A stretch of 46,705 nt of DNA, taken from the NCBI GenBank assembly GCA_011390385.1, contig JAABSN010000005.1:1-46705 (forward strand). Reading direction: 5' to 3'. Every line of letters begins with the position of its first letter. The stretch's first letter is position 1. Shown here in pieces: positions 35,508-44,998 of this stretch. A program made the position numbers and the translations under genes. Origin of the DNA: Thioalkalivibrio nitratireducens. Lineage in GTDB: Bacteria > Pseudomonadota > Gammaproteobacteria > Ectothiorhodospirales > Ectothiorhodospiraceae. Under the pieces are notes generated by a model, which was not told where the DNA came from, did no database searches, and saw only the letters and a program-made list of their open reading frames with translations.

Positions 35508-35538
35508 TTGACAATTTTCCGGCAAACGACCGTTAATA
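35508..35538 (+). promoter_or_regulatory. Promoter candidate for the BPSS1780-like gene
   Basis: A consensus -35 TTGACA (35508-35513) is followed after 18 bp by GTTAAT, or after 19 bp by TTAATA, about 30 bp before the start at 35566. Spacing is slightly long, but the boxes are the best sigma-70 match I noticed in the window. Confidence 0.5.
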
Positions 35539-35565
35539 GAGTCTGGCAAGCAAGGGGGGCGACAA

Positions 35566-36300
35566 ATGGATATCCGCAGCATCGAACTCAACCGGGGCTG
35601 GGGCCTGTTCGGCCGCGGCTGGAAGAATTTCATCGCGGACCCTCTGACCTGGGTTCTGGCAGTGGTGGTCTTCTTCCTGATCAGCCTGGTGCTGAACCTG
35701 ATCCCATTGCTTGGCGGGGTGGTGGTGGCGGTCATTTCGCCCGCCCTGATGGCTGGGCTCCTGAAGATTGCGCATGAAGTCGAGCAGGGTCGCAGAGTCA
35801 CGGTTGGTCACCTGTTTCATCCGATTCAGGATCAGCATCGGCGCGTTCCATTGCTTCTGCTCGGCCTGGTCGCTTTGCTGGCAACCGTGTTCATGGCGGT
35901 CGTCACGGCGGTCTTCATCGGCAGTGCCTTGCAGGTTGGCGCAGTGAATGAACCGGTGCAGTTTCCGCTGGCCGGGATCGGCTTCTTCGGTATGTTCGTG
36001 ATCTTCCTGATGTATCTGGTGGTCTTTGCTCTCCTCGCGTTTTCGATTCCACTGGTGTACTTCGGTGGGGTGGAACTGGGCGACGCGGTCGTCGCGAGCA
36101 TCAGGGGGACCGTCACCAACCTTGGCCCCCTGGTGATCTTCAGCCTGATCTATTTTGTGCTGGCCTTCTTCGCAATGCTTCCTTTCGGGCTCGGCTTCCT
36201 CGTCCTGGGCCCGGTTGTCGTGGCCGCACTGTATGGCGCCTATTCGGAAATTTTCCCGATCTCTGCCGAGCCGGAAGTCATCGAGTCCGAGAAAGCCTGA
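35566..36300 (+). CDS. BPSS1780-like integral membrane protein
   Basis: A 244-residue polytopic inner-membrane protein. It starts MDIRSIELNRGWGLFGRGWK, followed by hydrophobic helices at about 29-60, 98-126, 140-165 and 182-225 and a charged tail. The opening (RGW.....WKNFIADPLTW) and the PLLGGVVVAVISPALMAGLLKIAHEVEQGR segment match the family annotated as BPSS1780, which has no known function; this name is from memory. GGGGGG precedes the ATG. A good promoter lies upstream and the gene appears monocistronic, ending convergently with tatC across a small GACCCT/AGGGTC hairpin (36349-36369). Confidence 0.75.
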   Translation: MDIRSIELNRGWGLFGRGWKNFIADPLTWVLAVVVFFLISLVLNLIPLLGGVVVAVISPALMAGLLKIAHEVEQGRRVTVGHLFHPIQDQHRRVPLLLLGLVALLATVFMAVVTAVFIGSALQVGAVNEPVQFPLAGIGFFGMFVIFLMYLVVFALLAFSIPLVYFGGVELGDAVVASIRGTVTNLGPLVIFSLIYFVLAFFAMLPFGLGFLVLGPVVVAALYGAYSEIFPISAEPEVIESEKA

Positions 36301-36409
36301 GGACTTTGCGTCACTCTGGGAAGGCGCGTTGGAGTGCGAGCGGCGGGGGACCCTCCTCTCTTCAGGGTCACGGGCAGCCACGTCGAGCGTGATGACCGCA
36401 GGAGCTTGA

Positions 36410-37543
36410 TCAGTCCTTCCTGGCGGGGGGCTCGGTAGACTCTACGCTGGTGTTGTCTGCATCGGCAGGGTGTTTGTTCTTGTGCTCCGTCTTCGCGCGC
36501 TTTTCGGCGACGAGCCGTTCTTCCTCTTCCAGCCGGTCGAGTTCGGCATCCATTTCGTCCGGGCTCAGGGGGCGGAATTCGCTCGTTGCGGTGCTTGCCC
36601 TTGCCGATGTGCTGGCAGCTGCCGTTCCCGAGGCGGTCGTGGAGCCACCGGTCGCAGGCCGAGGGGTCTGTCCGCCCGCGCCGGGGCCACCACGTCGGGG
36701 CCCGGCCCCGGGGCCACCGCTGCTCGGGTCGTCGTCAGGGCCGTCTTCTTCGGAATCATCGTAGCGCCCTTCGGCGGCTTGCCGCTCCGCCTTGCGCTTC
36801 TGCATGATTCTTGAGAGGACCAGTCCGATCTCGAACAGGATCCACATTGGCAGTGCGAGCAAGGTCTGAGAAATGATGTCGGGGGGCGTGAGGATCATGC
36901 CGATGACGAATGTTCCGACAATCACGTAGGGGCGCTTGCGGGCCAGTTTTTCGGGTGTGGTCGCGCCCATCGACACCAGGAGTATGGTCGCGATCGGCAC
37001 TTCGAATGCGATGCCGAAGGCGATGAACAGCATGATCACGAAGTCGAGGTAACGCGAGATATCGGTCATCACCGCGACGCCTTCGGGAGCCGTTGCGGTG
37101 AAGAAGGCGAAGATCAGCGGAAATACCACGAAGTAGGCGAATGCCATCCCGAGGTAAAAGAGGATGGTGGAAGAGGCCACCAGTGGCCCGGCCATCTTCT
37201 TCTCGTGCTTGTACAACCCCGGCGCGATGAAGGCCCATAGCTGATACAGCGTGTACGGGATCGTCAGCACGACCGCCAACAGCAGCACCAATTTGAAGGG
37301 GATCAGAAACGGCGCCGCGACCTCGATCGCGATCATGCTGGTGCCCTCCGGGAGGTGCACCATCAGCGGGGTCGCCAGGAAGGTGTAGATCTGGTTCGCG
37401 AACGGGAACAGCATCAGGAACACGACCAGGATCGCGAGGAACATGCGCAGGATCCGGTCGCGCAGTTCGATCAGGTGACTGAGCAGGGTCTCGGTGGCCT
37501 CGGTGCTGGGTTCGCCACTGGCCTTCTTGCGGTTGTTGCTCAT
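36410..37543 (-). CDS. tatC: Sec-independent protein translocase TatC with long acidic/low-complexity tail
   Basis: TatC is the six-helix core receptor for twin-arginine signal peptides. Residues 1-245 are standard: LLSHLIELRDRILRMFLAIL near the N-terminus (with the conserved Glu), MIAIEVAAPFLIPFKLVLL, QLWAFIAPGLYKHEK, FYLGMAFAYFVVFPLIFAFF and RPYVIVGTFVIGMILTPPDIISQ. After residue ~246 follows a ~130-residue extension, first acidic (YDDSEEDGPDDD), then Gly/Pro/Ser/Thr-rich, then a charged helix (DEMDAELDRLEEEERLVAEK). E. coli TatC has 258 residues, so this tail is extra. ATGA overlap with tatB. Likely exporter of the SoxY protein encoded nearby. Confidence 0.95.
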   Translation of the reverse strand: MSNNRKKASGEPSTEATETLLSHLIELRDRILRMFLAILVVFLMLFPFANQIYTFLATPLMVHLPEGTSMIAIEVAAPFLIPFKLVLLLAVVLTIPYTLYQLWAFIAPGLYKHEKKMAGPLVASSTILFYLGMAFAYFVVFPLIFAFFTATAPEGVAVMTDISRYLDFVIMLFIAFGIAFEVPIATILLVSMGATTPEKLARKRPYVIVGTFVIGMILTPPDIISQTLLALPMWILFEIGLVLSRIMQKRKAERQAAEGRYDDSEEDGPDDDPSSGGPGAGPRRGGPGAGGQTPRPATGGSTTASGTAAASTSARASTATSEFRPLSPDEMDAELDRLEEEERLVAEKRAKTEHKNKHPADADNTSVESTEPPARKD

Positions 37544-38097
37544 GCCTTGTTCGCTGTCCCGTCGCCGTCCGTCTCCTCAGTCGACTTGCGCTCCACGGGC
37601 TGCGGGGGCGGAGCGTCTGTCAGCAGATCGGCATCGAGGTTGTCCGTGACCGGGACGCGCTTGATGCGCGGGCGACCGTCGACCTTTTGTCCGGGCGTGT
37701 CCGACCCTCCTGCCGCGCCCTTCCTTGTTGCGGTGGCCGGCATTCCCTCGGGGTCCAACTTCGTCCTTTTCCCCGAGGTGTTCGCGTTCGCTACATCATC
37801 CATGTTTTCGCGCAGGGTCTGCTCGGTCTCTTTCAGGTCCTCGCGCAGGGTTTCCTCGGTATCCTGCATCATGCTCTTCAGTTCCTGGATCTCCTGCTCC
37901 TGGCCCTTGAGCATCTTGCGGAGCTCTTCGGTCTGCAGCTCCTGTTCGATATCGGATCGCACGCTGTTGACGAAGCGCCGCGCCTTTCCCACGAAGCGAC
38001 CGATCTCGCGCGCAAGTGCAGGCAGGCGCTCCGGCCCCACGACCAGCAGCGCCACCAGGGTGATGATCATGATCTCCCAGAAGCCGATATCGAACAT
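37540..38097 (-). CDS. tatB: Sec-independent protein translocase TatB
   Basis: TatB forms the signal-peptide receptor with TatC. The 185-residue protein starts MFDIGFWEIMIITLVALLVV, with the membrane helix, the conserved hinge GPERLP and a long amphipathic helix (ALAREIGRFVGKARRFVNSV). A coiled coil follows (about 50-95), then a Pro/Thr-rich charged tail. The Glu after the N-terminal FDIGFW is typical of TatB, not TatA. It follows tatA by 41 bp and overlaps tatC by four bases. Confidence 0.95.
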   Translation of the reverse strand: MFDIGFWEIMIITLVALLVVGPERLPALAREIGRFVGKARRFVNSVRSDIEQELQTEELRKMLKGQEQEIQELKSMMQDTEETLREDLKETEQTLRENMDDVANANTSGKRTKLDPEGMPATATRKGAAGGSDTPGQKVDGRPRIKRVPVTDNLDADLLTDAPPPQPVERKSTEETDGDGTANKA

Positions 38098-38138
38098 GGT
38101 CTACCCGTTGCGTTCCGTGCGGTCTCGCAGGGCCGCGT

Positions 38139-38438
38139 TCAGGATTGGCTGCCGCCGCTCGGACCACCCGACTGCGATTCCTTTTTCGCCTCCGCATCGA
38201 TCACGCGGCCCTTGTGCTGGTCCTCGACCTTCGGGATCTCCTCGCCTTCGCGCCGCTGGGTGTCGTCCTTGTCTGCTTCTTCCTCCTCGCCCTCCGGGTT
38301 TTTCACCGACTGGCGGAAGTTCTTGATGGCGGAGCCGAGATCACCGCCCATGTTGCGAAGCTTCTTGGTGCCGAACAGAAGCACGACGATGAGCAGGATG
38401 ATGAGAAGCTGCCAGATGCTGATACCGCCAATCCCCAT
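38139..38438 (-). CDS. tatA: Sec-independent protein translocase TatA
   Basis: TatA oligomers form the Tat translocation path. The 99-residue protein has [20 protein letters not shown], then FGTKKL and an amphipathic helix ([18 protein letters not shown]), followed by a very acidic tail ([13 protein letters not shown]) and a polar end. It is the first tat gene, 54 bp after hisE on the same strand; the his-tat linkage is also known from Pseudomonas, so co-transcription with the histidine genes is plausible. Confidence 0.95.
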   Translation of the reverse strand: MGIGGISIWQLLIILLIVVLLFGTKKLRNMGGDLGSAIKNFRQSVKNPEGEEEEADKDDTQRREGEEIPKVEDQHKGRVIDAEAKKESQSGGPSGGSQS

Positions 38439-38492
38439 GGGATGCCTCCGAAGACGATGAAAATGTTGAAAAGTTTGAACTTGGACCCTGAT

Positions 38493-38827
38493 TCAACCCG
38501 AGCGTTTACCCGCCGTCCCGCGATTCGCCTTTTCGCTGATGCCCGAGAGGCCGAAGCGGCGGCCGAGTTCACCCAGTACGTCATCCGGATGCAGCCCGCG
38601 CGCAGACAATACCACGAGTGCGTGGAACCAGAGATCCGCCATCTCCGAAACCAGGGCGTCGTCGTCCGGGTTCTTGGCTGCGATGACCGTTTCGGTAGCC
38701 TCCTCGCCGAGCTTCTTCAGCATCACGTCGAGACCGCGCCGATGCAGCGAAGCAACGTAGGACGTCTCTGGATCGGCCTGCCGTCGTTCCTCGATGACTG
38801 CTGCGAGCCGCTGCAGGATTTCGCCGC

Positions 38828-38831
<4 letters not shown>
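38493..38831 (-). CDS. hisE: Phosphoribosyl-ATP pyrophosphatase
   Basis: Second step of histidine synthesis, hydrolysing phosphoribosyl-ATP to phosphoribosyl-AMP. The 112-residue MazG-type protein begins [20 protein letters not shown], with [31 protein letters not shown] and [15 protein letters not shown], carrying the Glu/Asp metal ligands. The start ATG overlaps the hisF stop (ATGA); the longer open frame upstream lies within hisF and is not used. The neighbour expected between hisF and hisE in many species, hisI (cyclohydrolase), is not present. Confidence 0.95.
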
Positions 38832-39616
<785 letters not shown>

Positions 39617-39619
39617 GGG

Positions 39620-40354
39620 TCAGGCCTGCTCTCCGGCCAGTGCGATCGCTTCCTGCAGGGTGAAGGTCTCCTCGTACAGCGCCCGACCGACGATCACACC
39701 GTCGATGCCCGCGTCCTCGTGTTCGAGCAGACGCCGGATGTCGTCGAGCGAGCTGACGCCGCCGGAAGCGATCACCGGAATCCGGACCTCGCTGGCCAGT
39801 CGCGCGGTGGCCTCGACGTTCACACCCTGCATCATGCCGTCACGGCTGATGTCCGTGTAAACGATCGCCATCACGCCATCGCTCTCGAAGTGCTGTGCGA
39901 GGTCGATCACGTCGTGGTGCGACAGCTTGGACCAGCCGTCCACCGCGAGCTTGCCGTCGCGGGCGTCGAGTCCAACGATGATGCGGCCCGGAAACTCCAG
40001 GCACAGATCGTTGACGAAATGCGGCGCGCTGACCGCCTTGGTGCCGATGATCACGAACTCGACCCCGGCCTCGAGGTACGCCTGCACCGTATCGGCATCG
40101 CGAATCCCTCCGCCGACCTGAATGCGAAGACCCGGGTAGGCCTCCGCAATGTCGTGGATGACCTGGGCGTTCTTCGGGGTACCGGCAAAAGCGCCATCGA
40201 GGTCGACGATATGCAGGCGCTCGGCGCCGGCATCGACCCAGCGTCCAGCCATCGCCACGGGGTCATCGCCGAATACCGTGGATTCGTCCATGCGTCCCTG
40301 GCGCAGGCGGACGCACTTGCCTTCCTTGAGATCAATCGCGGGTATGACCAGCAT
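39620..40354 (-). CDS. hisA: ProFAR isomerase
   Basis: Isomerises the N-glycosidic ribose of ProFAR to PRFAR. The 244-residue barrel has [20 protein letters not shown] (catalytic Asp), [49 protein letters not shown] (second Asp), [12 protein letters not shown] and [16 protein letters not shown] 6 bases before ATG 40354 selects this start over an ATG five codons upstream. It sits 36 bp after hisH. Confidence 0.97.
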   Translation of the reverse strand: MLVIPAIDLKEGKCVRLRQGRMDESTVFGDDPVAMAGRWVDAGAERLHIVDLDGAFAGTPKNAQVIHDIAEAYPGLRIQVGGGIRDADTVQAYLEAGVEFVIIGTKAVSAPHFVNDLCLEFPGRIIVGLDARDGKLAVDGWSKLSHHDVIDLAQHFESDGVMAIVYTDISRDGMMQGVNVEATARLASEVRIPVIASGGVSSLDDIRRLLEHEDAGIDGVIVGRALYEETFTLQEAIALAGEQA

Positions 40355-40390
40355 TATCGACTCCAACATGGAAACGCTGAAAAAGGTTTG

Positions 40391-41041
40391 TCATCGCCAG
40401 GTGCCGTCCCAGCGCAGGAAGTTGTTCAACAATCGCAAGCCGTCGGCGGCGCTCTTTTCCGGGTGGCACTGCATCGCAAACATCGAACCCCGTGCGATCA
40501 CCGAGGCGAAGACATCCCCGTAATCGGTTTCGCCGACGATATCGTCTGTCCGCGTCGGCCGTACCCGGTAACTGTGCACGAAATAGAACCACGACTCCTG
40601 AGCCAGACCGTGCCAAAGTGGATGTTCGCGTACCTGACGTACCACATTCCAGCCCATGTGCGGAATCTTCAGGCGGCGGCCTTCCCGGTCGATCGCGTGA
40701 TCCGGGAAGCGCTCGACGCGGCCCGGGATCACGCCCAGCAGATCAACCCCGCAATTCTCGGCGCTCCAGTCGAGCAGGATCTGCTGCCCCAGGCACATGC
40801 CCAGAAATGGCCGGGTGGCAGCGAGCTCAGGCAGGATACTGTCCAGCCCGAGGGCGCGCAGTGCCTGCATGGCATCGGCCGCGGCGCCCTGTCCGGGAAA
40901 GACAAGGCGATCAGCCTCGCGAATCACCGCGAGCTCGTTTGTCAGGAGCACCTGCGTACCGGATGGCGCTTCGTGCCGGAGCGCGCGCTCCACCGAGTGC
41001 AGATTGCCCATGCCGTAGTCGATTACGGCGACACTTTGCAT
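40391..41041 (-). CDS. hisH: Imidazole glycerol phosphate synthase, glutamine amidotransferase subunit
   Basis: Provides ammonia from glutamine to HisF. The 216-residue class I amidotransferase has the start SVAVIDYGMGNLHSVERAL, the oxyanion region VFPGQGAAADAM, the nucleophile Cys in FLGMCLGQQILLDWSAE and the His/Glu pair in MQCHPEKSAADG. HMGWNVV is also typical. The catalytic triad is complete. 29 bp after hisB. Confidence 0.96.
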   Translation of the reverse strand: MQSVAVIDYGMGNLHSVERALRHEAPSGTQVLLTNELAVIREADRLVFPGQGAAADAMQALRALGLDSILPELAATRPFLGMCLGQQILLDWSAENCGVDLLGVIPGRVERFPDHAIDREGRRLKIPHMGWNVVRQVREHPLWHGLAQESWFYFVHSYRVRPTRTDDIVGETDYGDVFASVIARGSMFAMQCHPEKSAADGLRLLNNFLRWDGTWR

Positions 41042-41070
41042 CTTTGCAACGCCCTCTTGCGCGGTTCGCC

Positions 41071-41664
41071 TTACAGGGCGCCCTTGGTGGATGGCGTGAT
41101 ATCGGTCATGCGCGGATCCGGTTCTGCCGCCATGCGCAGGGCGCGTCCGAAGGCCTTGAAAATCGTTTCCGCGACATGGTGGGCATTGTGCCCCCGTATG
41201 CTGTCGATGTGCAGCGTCATCCGGGCATGGTTGACCAGGCCCTGGAAGAACTCCTGGAACAGATCGACATCAAACTGACCAATATGGGAACGCCGGAAGT
41301 CGGCGTGCATTTCGAGCCCGGGACGACCGGAGAAATCGATGACCACCCGAGCGAGCGCCTCATCGAGCGGCACATAGGCGTGTCCGTAACGTCGAATTCC
41401 CTTCTTGTCACCGAGAGCCTGCGCCAGTGCCTGCCCGAGCGTGATGCCGATATCCTCCACGGTGTGATGGGCGTCAATGTGCAGATCCCCATCCGCCTGA
41501 ATGTCCATATCAATGACGCCATGCCGGGCAACCTGGTCGAGCATGTGGTCCAGAAAGGGCAAACCGGTGTGAAACCCGCCGATGCCGGTGCCATCCAGAT
41601 TCAGTTCCACCCGAATCCGGGTTTCCAGAGTGTCCCTTTGAACGATTGCGGTGCGCGCTTTCAT
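41071..41664 (-). CDS. hisB: Imidazoleglycerol-phosphate dehydratase
   Basis: Dehydrates imidazole glycerol phosphate to imidazole acetol phosphate. The 197-residue monofunctional enzyme has [83 protein letters not shown] and [19 protein letters not shown], the His/Glu metal-binding motifs. It lacks the phosphatase domain of the fused E. coli enzyme. Start ATG 41664 chosen by homology; the ribosome site is weak and the frame is open 12 codons further. First gene of the hisBHAFE-tatABC run. Confidence 0.96.
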   Translation of the reverse strand: MKARTAIVQRDTLETRIRVELNLDGTGIGGFHTGLPFLDHMLDQVARHGVIDMDIQADGDLHIDAHHTVEDIGITLGQALAQALGDKKGIRRYGHAYVPLDEALARVVIDFSGRPGLEMHADFRRSHIGQFDVDLFQEFFQGLVNHARMTLHIDSIRGHNAHHVAETIFKAFGRALRMAAEPDPRMTDITPSTKGAL

Positions 41665-41811
41665 GGCTGCTGATGCTATAGCAAAATACCAGTTTAGCAA
41701 GCCGAATGCGCTTCGGCATGTGGGAAGGATCTTCTGGCCGCTGCTCCAGGAGCCGAACCCCCCCCTTGGCGGGCGGTGACGTCATTCGGAAGGCTGCCAG
41801 ATGCTGGCTCC

Positions 41812-42234
41812 CTACCGGTCGGCGCGTTGCCCGATCAACAGGGCCTCGGGCACCACGGACTGGATGGCGGTGGGGATTTCGAGGCAGAGGCCTGGACGCG
41901 CCTGGACAGAGACCCACAGGGTGTTGATCCTCAGGTTGATCTCGACGAATGCGATGACCTCGTTGTAGCTTTCCAGTACCCGGTGGATGGCCTGCAGGCG
42001 TTGCCGGATCTCGAGGTCATTGCGCCGCTTCAGGCCCGGGATGAGCATCATGAAATCGGCCAGACGCTGACCGCTTGCGTCGCGGCTTGGCAGTCGTCGC
42101 CACAGGGGTTCCATCTGTTCGAAGGAGCAGGCCCGCCGCAATCGCGGCTCGGCCGGGGCGGGTAGTGGCCGCTCCAGCGGTTCGACGGCGCGGCTCGCGG
42201 GCACCGCTAGAGGAGTTCTCGCCTTATGCGTCAT
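41812..42234 (-). CDS. Hypothetical cytoplasmic protein between hisB and soxYZ
   Basis: I do not recognise this 140-residue protein. AGGAGG spaced 6 bases before the ATG argues that it is a true gene. The N-terminal ~35 residues are Pro/Ala/Arg-rich and probably disordered. Then comes a helical region (RLADFMMLIPGLKRRNDLEIRQRLQAIHRVLESYNEVIAFVEINLRINTLWVSVQARPGLCLEIPTAIQSVVPEALLIG) that looks like a compact domain, with no signal peptide or membrane helix. It lies 262 bp after soxZ, beyond the soxYZ terminator, and 147 bp before hisB, so it is probably transcribed alone. Confidence 0.65.
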   Translation of the reverse strand: MTHKARTPLAVPASRAVEPLERPLPAPAEPRLRRACSFEQMEPLWRRLPSRDASGQRLADFMMLIPGLKRRNDLEIRQRLQAIHRVLESYNEVIAFVEINLRINTLWVSVQARPGLCLEIPTAIQSVVPEALLIGQRADR

Positions 42235-42446
42235 ATGCGCCTCCTGATTACCCCTGCGATCGGCCCCGATTCATGACTCACGCACTGGCTTGTCGCTGGG
42301 CGGCCTCCACGCGCTGCGCGTTTCCGCTGGGCGCGTGACCTGCTGCCTTATCGGTTTCGGTCCCGTGCCCATGACTCGCCTTGCGGAGCAGTCGTTCCCG
42401 GTAACGCAGAATGTATGCCCTGACGTTGCTGGAAGACAACAGGCAC

Positions 42447-42473
42447 AAAAAAGCCGGGGACGAGCCCCGGCTT
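42447..42473 (-). terminator. Intrinsic terminator of soxYZ
   Basis: On the minus strand a perfect 9-bp stem AAGCCGGGG / CCCCGGCTT with a 5-nt loop is followed by a run of Ts (TTTTTT, partly in the stem), 24 bp after the soxZ stop. A textbook Rho-independent terminator. Confidence 0.85.
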
Positions 42474-42496
42474 CCTCGCTGACACCAAGGTCGAAC

Positions 42497-42802
42497 TCAG
42501 CTGATGGTCGCGGTGACGCTGTCGCTGCCGCCCTGATTGTCTTTCCAGGACAGCTGCAGGTTGTCGCCCTTCTTGCCGGCGAACTGGAACTGGAAGAACG
42601 GGTTCCGGGAAATCGTCACACCCCAGTAGGCGGTCATCACTTCGGTGCCTTCGACTTCGGCGTTGACGACCTGAATGTGGTGGGGCGGAATCAGGTTGCC
42701 GGCGGCGTCCTTGCTGGTGCCGGTTTCCATCGGATGGGACATCAGGGCACGGACGGTCACGACACCGCCGCTTTCCTGGGCGCGAACTCGAATGGTGGAC
42801 AT
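42497..42802 (-). CDS. soxZ: Thiosulfate oxidation carrier complex protein SoxZ
   Basis: Partner of SoxY in the periplasmic carrier to which thiosulfate and sulfite are bound during sulfur oxidation. The 101-residue protein matches SoxZ along its length: MSTIRVRAQESGGVVTVRAL, LMSHPMETG, GNLIPPHHIQVVNAEVEG, AYWGVTISRNPFFQFQF and the end GGSDSVTATIS. It has no signal peptide; SoxZ crosses the membrane with SoxY as a Tat passenger. GGAGG is spaced 7 bases from the ATG. It follows soxY by 48 bp and is closed by a terminator, so soxYZ is a two-gene unit. Confidence 0.96.
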   Translation of the reverse strand: MSTIRVRAQESGGVVTVRALMSHPMETGTSKDAAGNLIPPHHIQVVNAEVEGTEVMTAYWGVTISRNPFFQFQFAGKKGDNLQLSWKDNQGGSDSVTATIS

Positions 42803-42850
42803 TGCTATACCTCCAGAAATTGGGAAAGTCGGTTCAAACGGGCCGGTCGA

Positions 42851-43321
42851 TCAGCCGCCACAGCCACCAATGGTGACCTTCACTTCGCGCGAGGCGCTGT
42901 ACCAGGTGCCGCCCGATTTGACCGCGGCGACAACGTCGGACGATTCTCCCATCTTGATGCGGGTCGCGAACATCGGCACGGCGCCGGCGCCGAGGATGTA
43001 CTTGGACGTCAGCGGCGAGCCGTTGTTGACCACGAACAGGGCCATTTCGGTCACATCGGCCATGCCGGTTTCGACTGTCACGGGAACGACCATGCCGTTT
43101 TCCGCGATTTCCGGTGCACTGATTTCAATGTCGCCAGCGGGCATGTCGGTCGTGCCCACCGCGGCCTTCAGGCTCTCTTCATAGCCGCGGGCCTTGAAGG
43201 CCGGTTCCGGCCATGCGGCGAGAAGCTGGCTCGGTGCCAGCAGGCCCGCACCAACAGCGACACCGACGGTGCCGGCAGCGAGGGTGCCTTTGAGAAAGAC
43301 ACGGCGCTTAGTACTTGTCAT
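42851..43321 (-). CDS. soxY: Thiosulfate oxidation carrier protein SoxY with Tat signal
   Basis: SoxY carries sulfur intermediates covalently on a C-terminal cysteine. The 156-residue precursor starts MTSTKRRVFLKGTLAAGTVG, a twin-arginine signal (RRVFLKG) with cleavage likely after LLAA (about residue 35). The mature part has IEISAPEIAENGMVVPVTVET and the active swinging arm GGCGG at 152-156 with Cys154. AGGAG lies 6 bases before the ATG. The tatABC genes about 5 kb away encode its exporter. soxA, soxX, soxB, soxCD are not in this window. Confidence 0.97.
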   Translation of the reverse strand: MTSTKRRVFLKGTLAAGTVGVAVGAGLLAPSQLLAAWPEPAFKARGYEESLKAAVGTTDMPAGDIEISAPEIAENGMVVPVTVETGMADVTEMALFVVNNGSPLTSKYILGAGAVPMFATRIKMGESSDVVAAVKSGGTWYSASREVKVTIGGCGG

Positions 43322-43407
43322 GGAGATCTCCTCTCATCTTGGGGTCGGTCCGGAACATCCGGGGCGTTGGTCTGAAAACGCCTGTGGTACGGACGAGGGT
43401 TGAGACT

Positions 43408-43413
43408 ATTCTA
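43408..43413 (-). promoter_or_regulatory. -10-like box upstream of soxY
   Basis: TAGAAT on the minus strand about 90 bp before soxY. TTGAAT (-35-like) lies 21 bp upstream of it, too far for a normal sigma-70 promoter, and TTTGGT is 15 bp away. A tentative call; the start may be controlled by an activator. Confidence 0.25.
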
Positions 43414-43616
43414 TTCCCACAGGGTTTCACCAAAATTCAACCGGGCGCGTGCCGCAATGCCGGCGCGACTGCGCAGGCGCCCCCGCCAGCGCCCGGTCGC
43501 CGCCAAAAAACGGCGTTGAGCTTGCGAGTGTAGACCATATCCGGGGTGTGCGGCCAAATGCACAGACTGCCACAGCGTTCTACACTATCCCAACCTCTTT
43601 TCGGACCCGCGCCATC

Positions 43617-43745
43617 ATGCCTTGTAAAGCACATCTGGTCTTCATCGTCCTCGTCATCGCTCTCGGATCCATGCAGATGCTCGCCAGCTGCGGGCAGAAG
43701 GGCGATCTCTACCTGCCTGAGGATGCGCCGGAGGAGCGGCGCTGA
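43617..43745 (+). CDS. lptM: Small lipoprotein, LptM (YifL)-like
   Basis: A 42-residue precursor: MPCKAHLVFIVLVIALGSMQ..., with lipobox LASC and lipidated Cys25, followed by the family motif CGQKGDLYLPEDAP (usual form CGxKGPLYxP). LptM assists assembly of the LptD LPS translocon in E. coli, where yifL also precedes dapF. Its stop shares one base with the lysA start (TGATG), so it opens the lysA-dapF operon. The mature part is short but of family-typical size. Missed easily because of its length. Confidence 0.85.
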   Translation: MPCKAHLVFIVLVIALGSMQMLASCGQKGDLYLPEDAPEERR

Positions 43746-44998
43746 TGGATCACTTCGCACTTCGTGGCGGCGTACTGTATTGCGAGGAGGTATCCCTGGA
43801 AGATCTTGCCGATTCCGTGGGAACGCCCGCCTATGTCTACTCCCGAGCGACGCTGACTCGGCATTACCGCGCGTTCGTCGATGCACTGGGGGCGGTGCCG
43901 CACCAGGTCTGCTTTGCCGTTAAGGCCAACTCCAGTCTCGCAGTGCTCGATGTGCTGGCGCGCCTGGGTGCGGGCTTCGACATCGTCTCCGGTGGAGAAC
44001 TGGAGCGCGTGTTGCGCGCGGGCGGAAAACCCTCACGGGTTGTCTTTTCCGGGGTGGGCAAGAGCATTGCCGAGCTGCGCCGCGCTCTGCGGGTAGGCAT
44101 CCACTGCTTCAACATCGAGTCGCAGCCCGAGCTCGAACTTCTCAATCACATTGCCGGGGAAATGGGATTGCGCGCGCCGGTTTCGTTCCGTGTGAACCCC
44201 GACGTCGATGCCAAGACCCATCCGTATATCGCGACCGGCCTGCGCGAGAACAAATTCGGCGTGGACATCGACGTGGCGAGGAACCTGTATCGCGAGGCGG
44301 CCGGGCTCGCTCACCTCGATATCCGGGGCGTGGGTTTCCACATCGGCTCTCAATTGACCCGTCTCGAACCCTTTACGGATGCGCTGCGCCGGGTGCTGGA
44401 GCTGGTGGATGCGCTGGAGGAAGAGGGAATCAGTCTCGAGCATATCGACGTCGGCGGTGGGCTCGGCGTGCGCTATCGCGACGAAACGCCCCCGGAACCG
44501 GCTGCTTACGCAGCGGCTCTGCGCGCGGTGCTGGCGGGGCGCCGCCTGAAAGTGATGCTCGAACCAGGCCGGGCGATCGCAGCCAACGCAGGGGTCTTTC
44601 TGACCCGGGTGGCGTTCCTGAAGCACACCGCCCACAAGGACTTCGCGATCGTCGATGGCGCGATGAATGATCTGATCCGGCCGGCTCTTTACGGGGCATG
44701 GCAAGAGATTGTGCCGGTACGCCCGCGCGGCGGGCCGAAGCGCTCCTATGATGTGGTGGGTCCGGTCTGCGAAACGGGAGACTTCCTGGGGAGGGACCGC
44801 GAACTCGCATTGCGCGAAGGCGATCTTCTCGCGGTGCGTTCGGCCGGGGCGTATGGCTTCGTGATGGCCGGCAACTACAACAGCCGGCCGCGTCCGCCCG
44901 AGGTGATGGTCGACGGTGGCGCGTTCTTCATCGTGAATCGGCGCGAGCAAGTGGATCAACTCATGATGCGCGAGAGCATGCTGCCGGAGGATGCATGA
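43745..44998 (+). CDS. lysA: Diaminopimelate decarboxylase
   Basis: Last step of lysine synthesis: decarboxylates meso-diaminopimelate with PLP. The 417-residue fold-type III enzyme has the PLP lysine K60 in VCFAVKANSSLAVLD, GAGFDIVSGGELERVL, KFGVDID, GVGFHIGSQLTRLEPF, the Gly-rich phosphate site HIDVGGGLGVRY, MLEPGRAIAANAGVFLT, GPVCETGDFLGRDREL with the substrate-binding Cys, and GAYGFVMAGNYNSRPRPPEV. Complete and typical in length. TGATG coupling with lptM, ATGATG junction with the methyltransferase downstream. Confidence 0.97.
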   Translation: MDHFALRGGVLYCEEVSLEDLADSVGTPAYVYSRATLTRHYRAFVDALGAVPHQVCFAVKANSSLAVLDVLARLGAGFDIVSGGELERVLRAGGKPSRVVFSGVGKSIAELRRALRVGIHCFNIESQPELELLNHIAGEMGLRAPVSFRVNPDVDAKTHPYIATGLRENKFGVDIDVARNLYREAAGLAHLDIRGVGFHIGSQLTRLEPFTDALRRVLELVDALEEEGISLEHIDVGGGLGVRYRDETPPEPAAYAAALRAVLAGRRLKVMLEPGRAIAANAGVFLTRVAFLKHTAHKDFAIVDGAMNDLIRPALYGAWQEIVPVRPRGGPKRSYDVVGPVCETGDFLGRDRELALREGDLLAVRSAGAYGFVMAGNYNSRPRPPEVMVDGGAFFIVNRREQVDQLMMRESMLPEDA

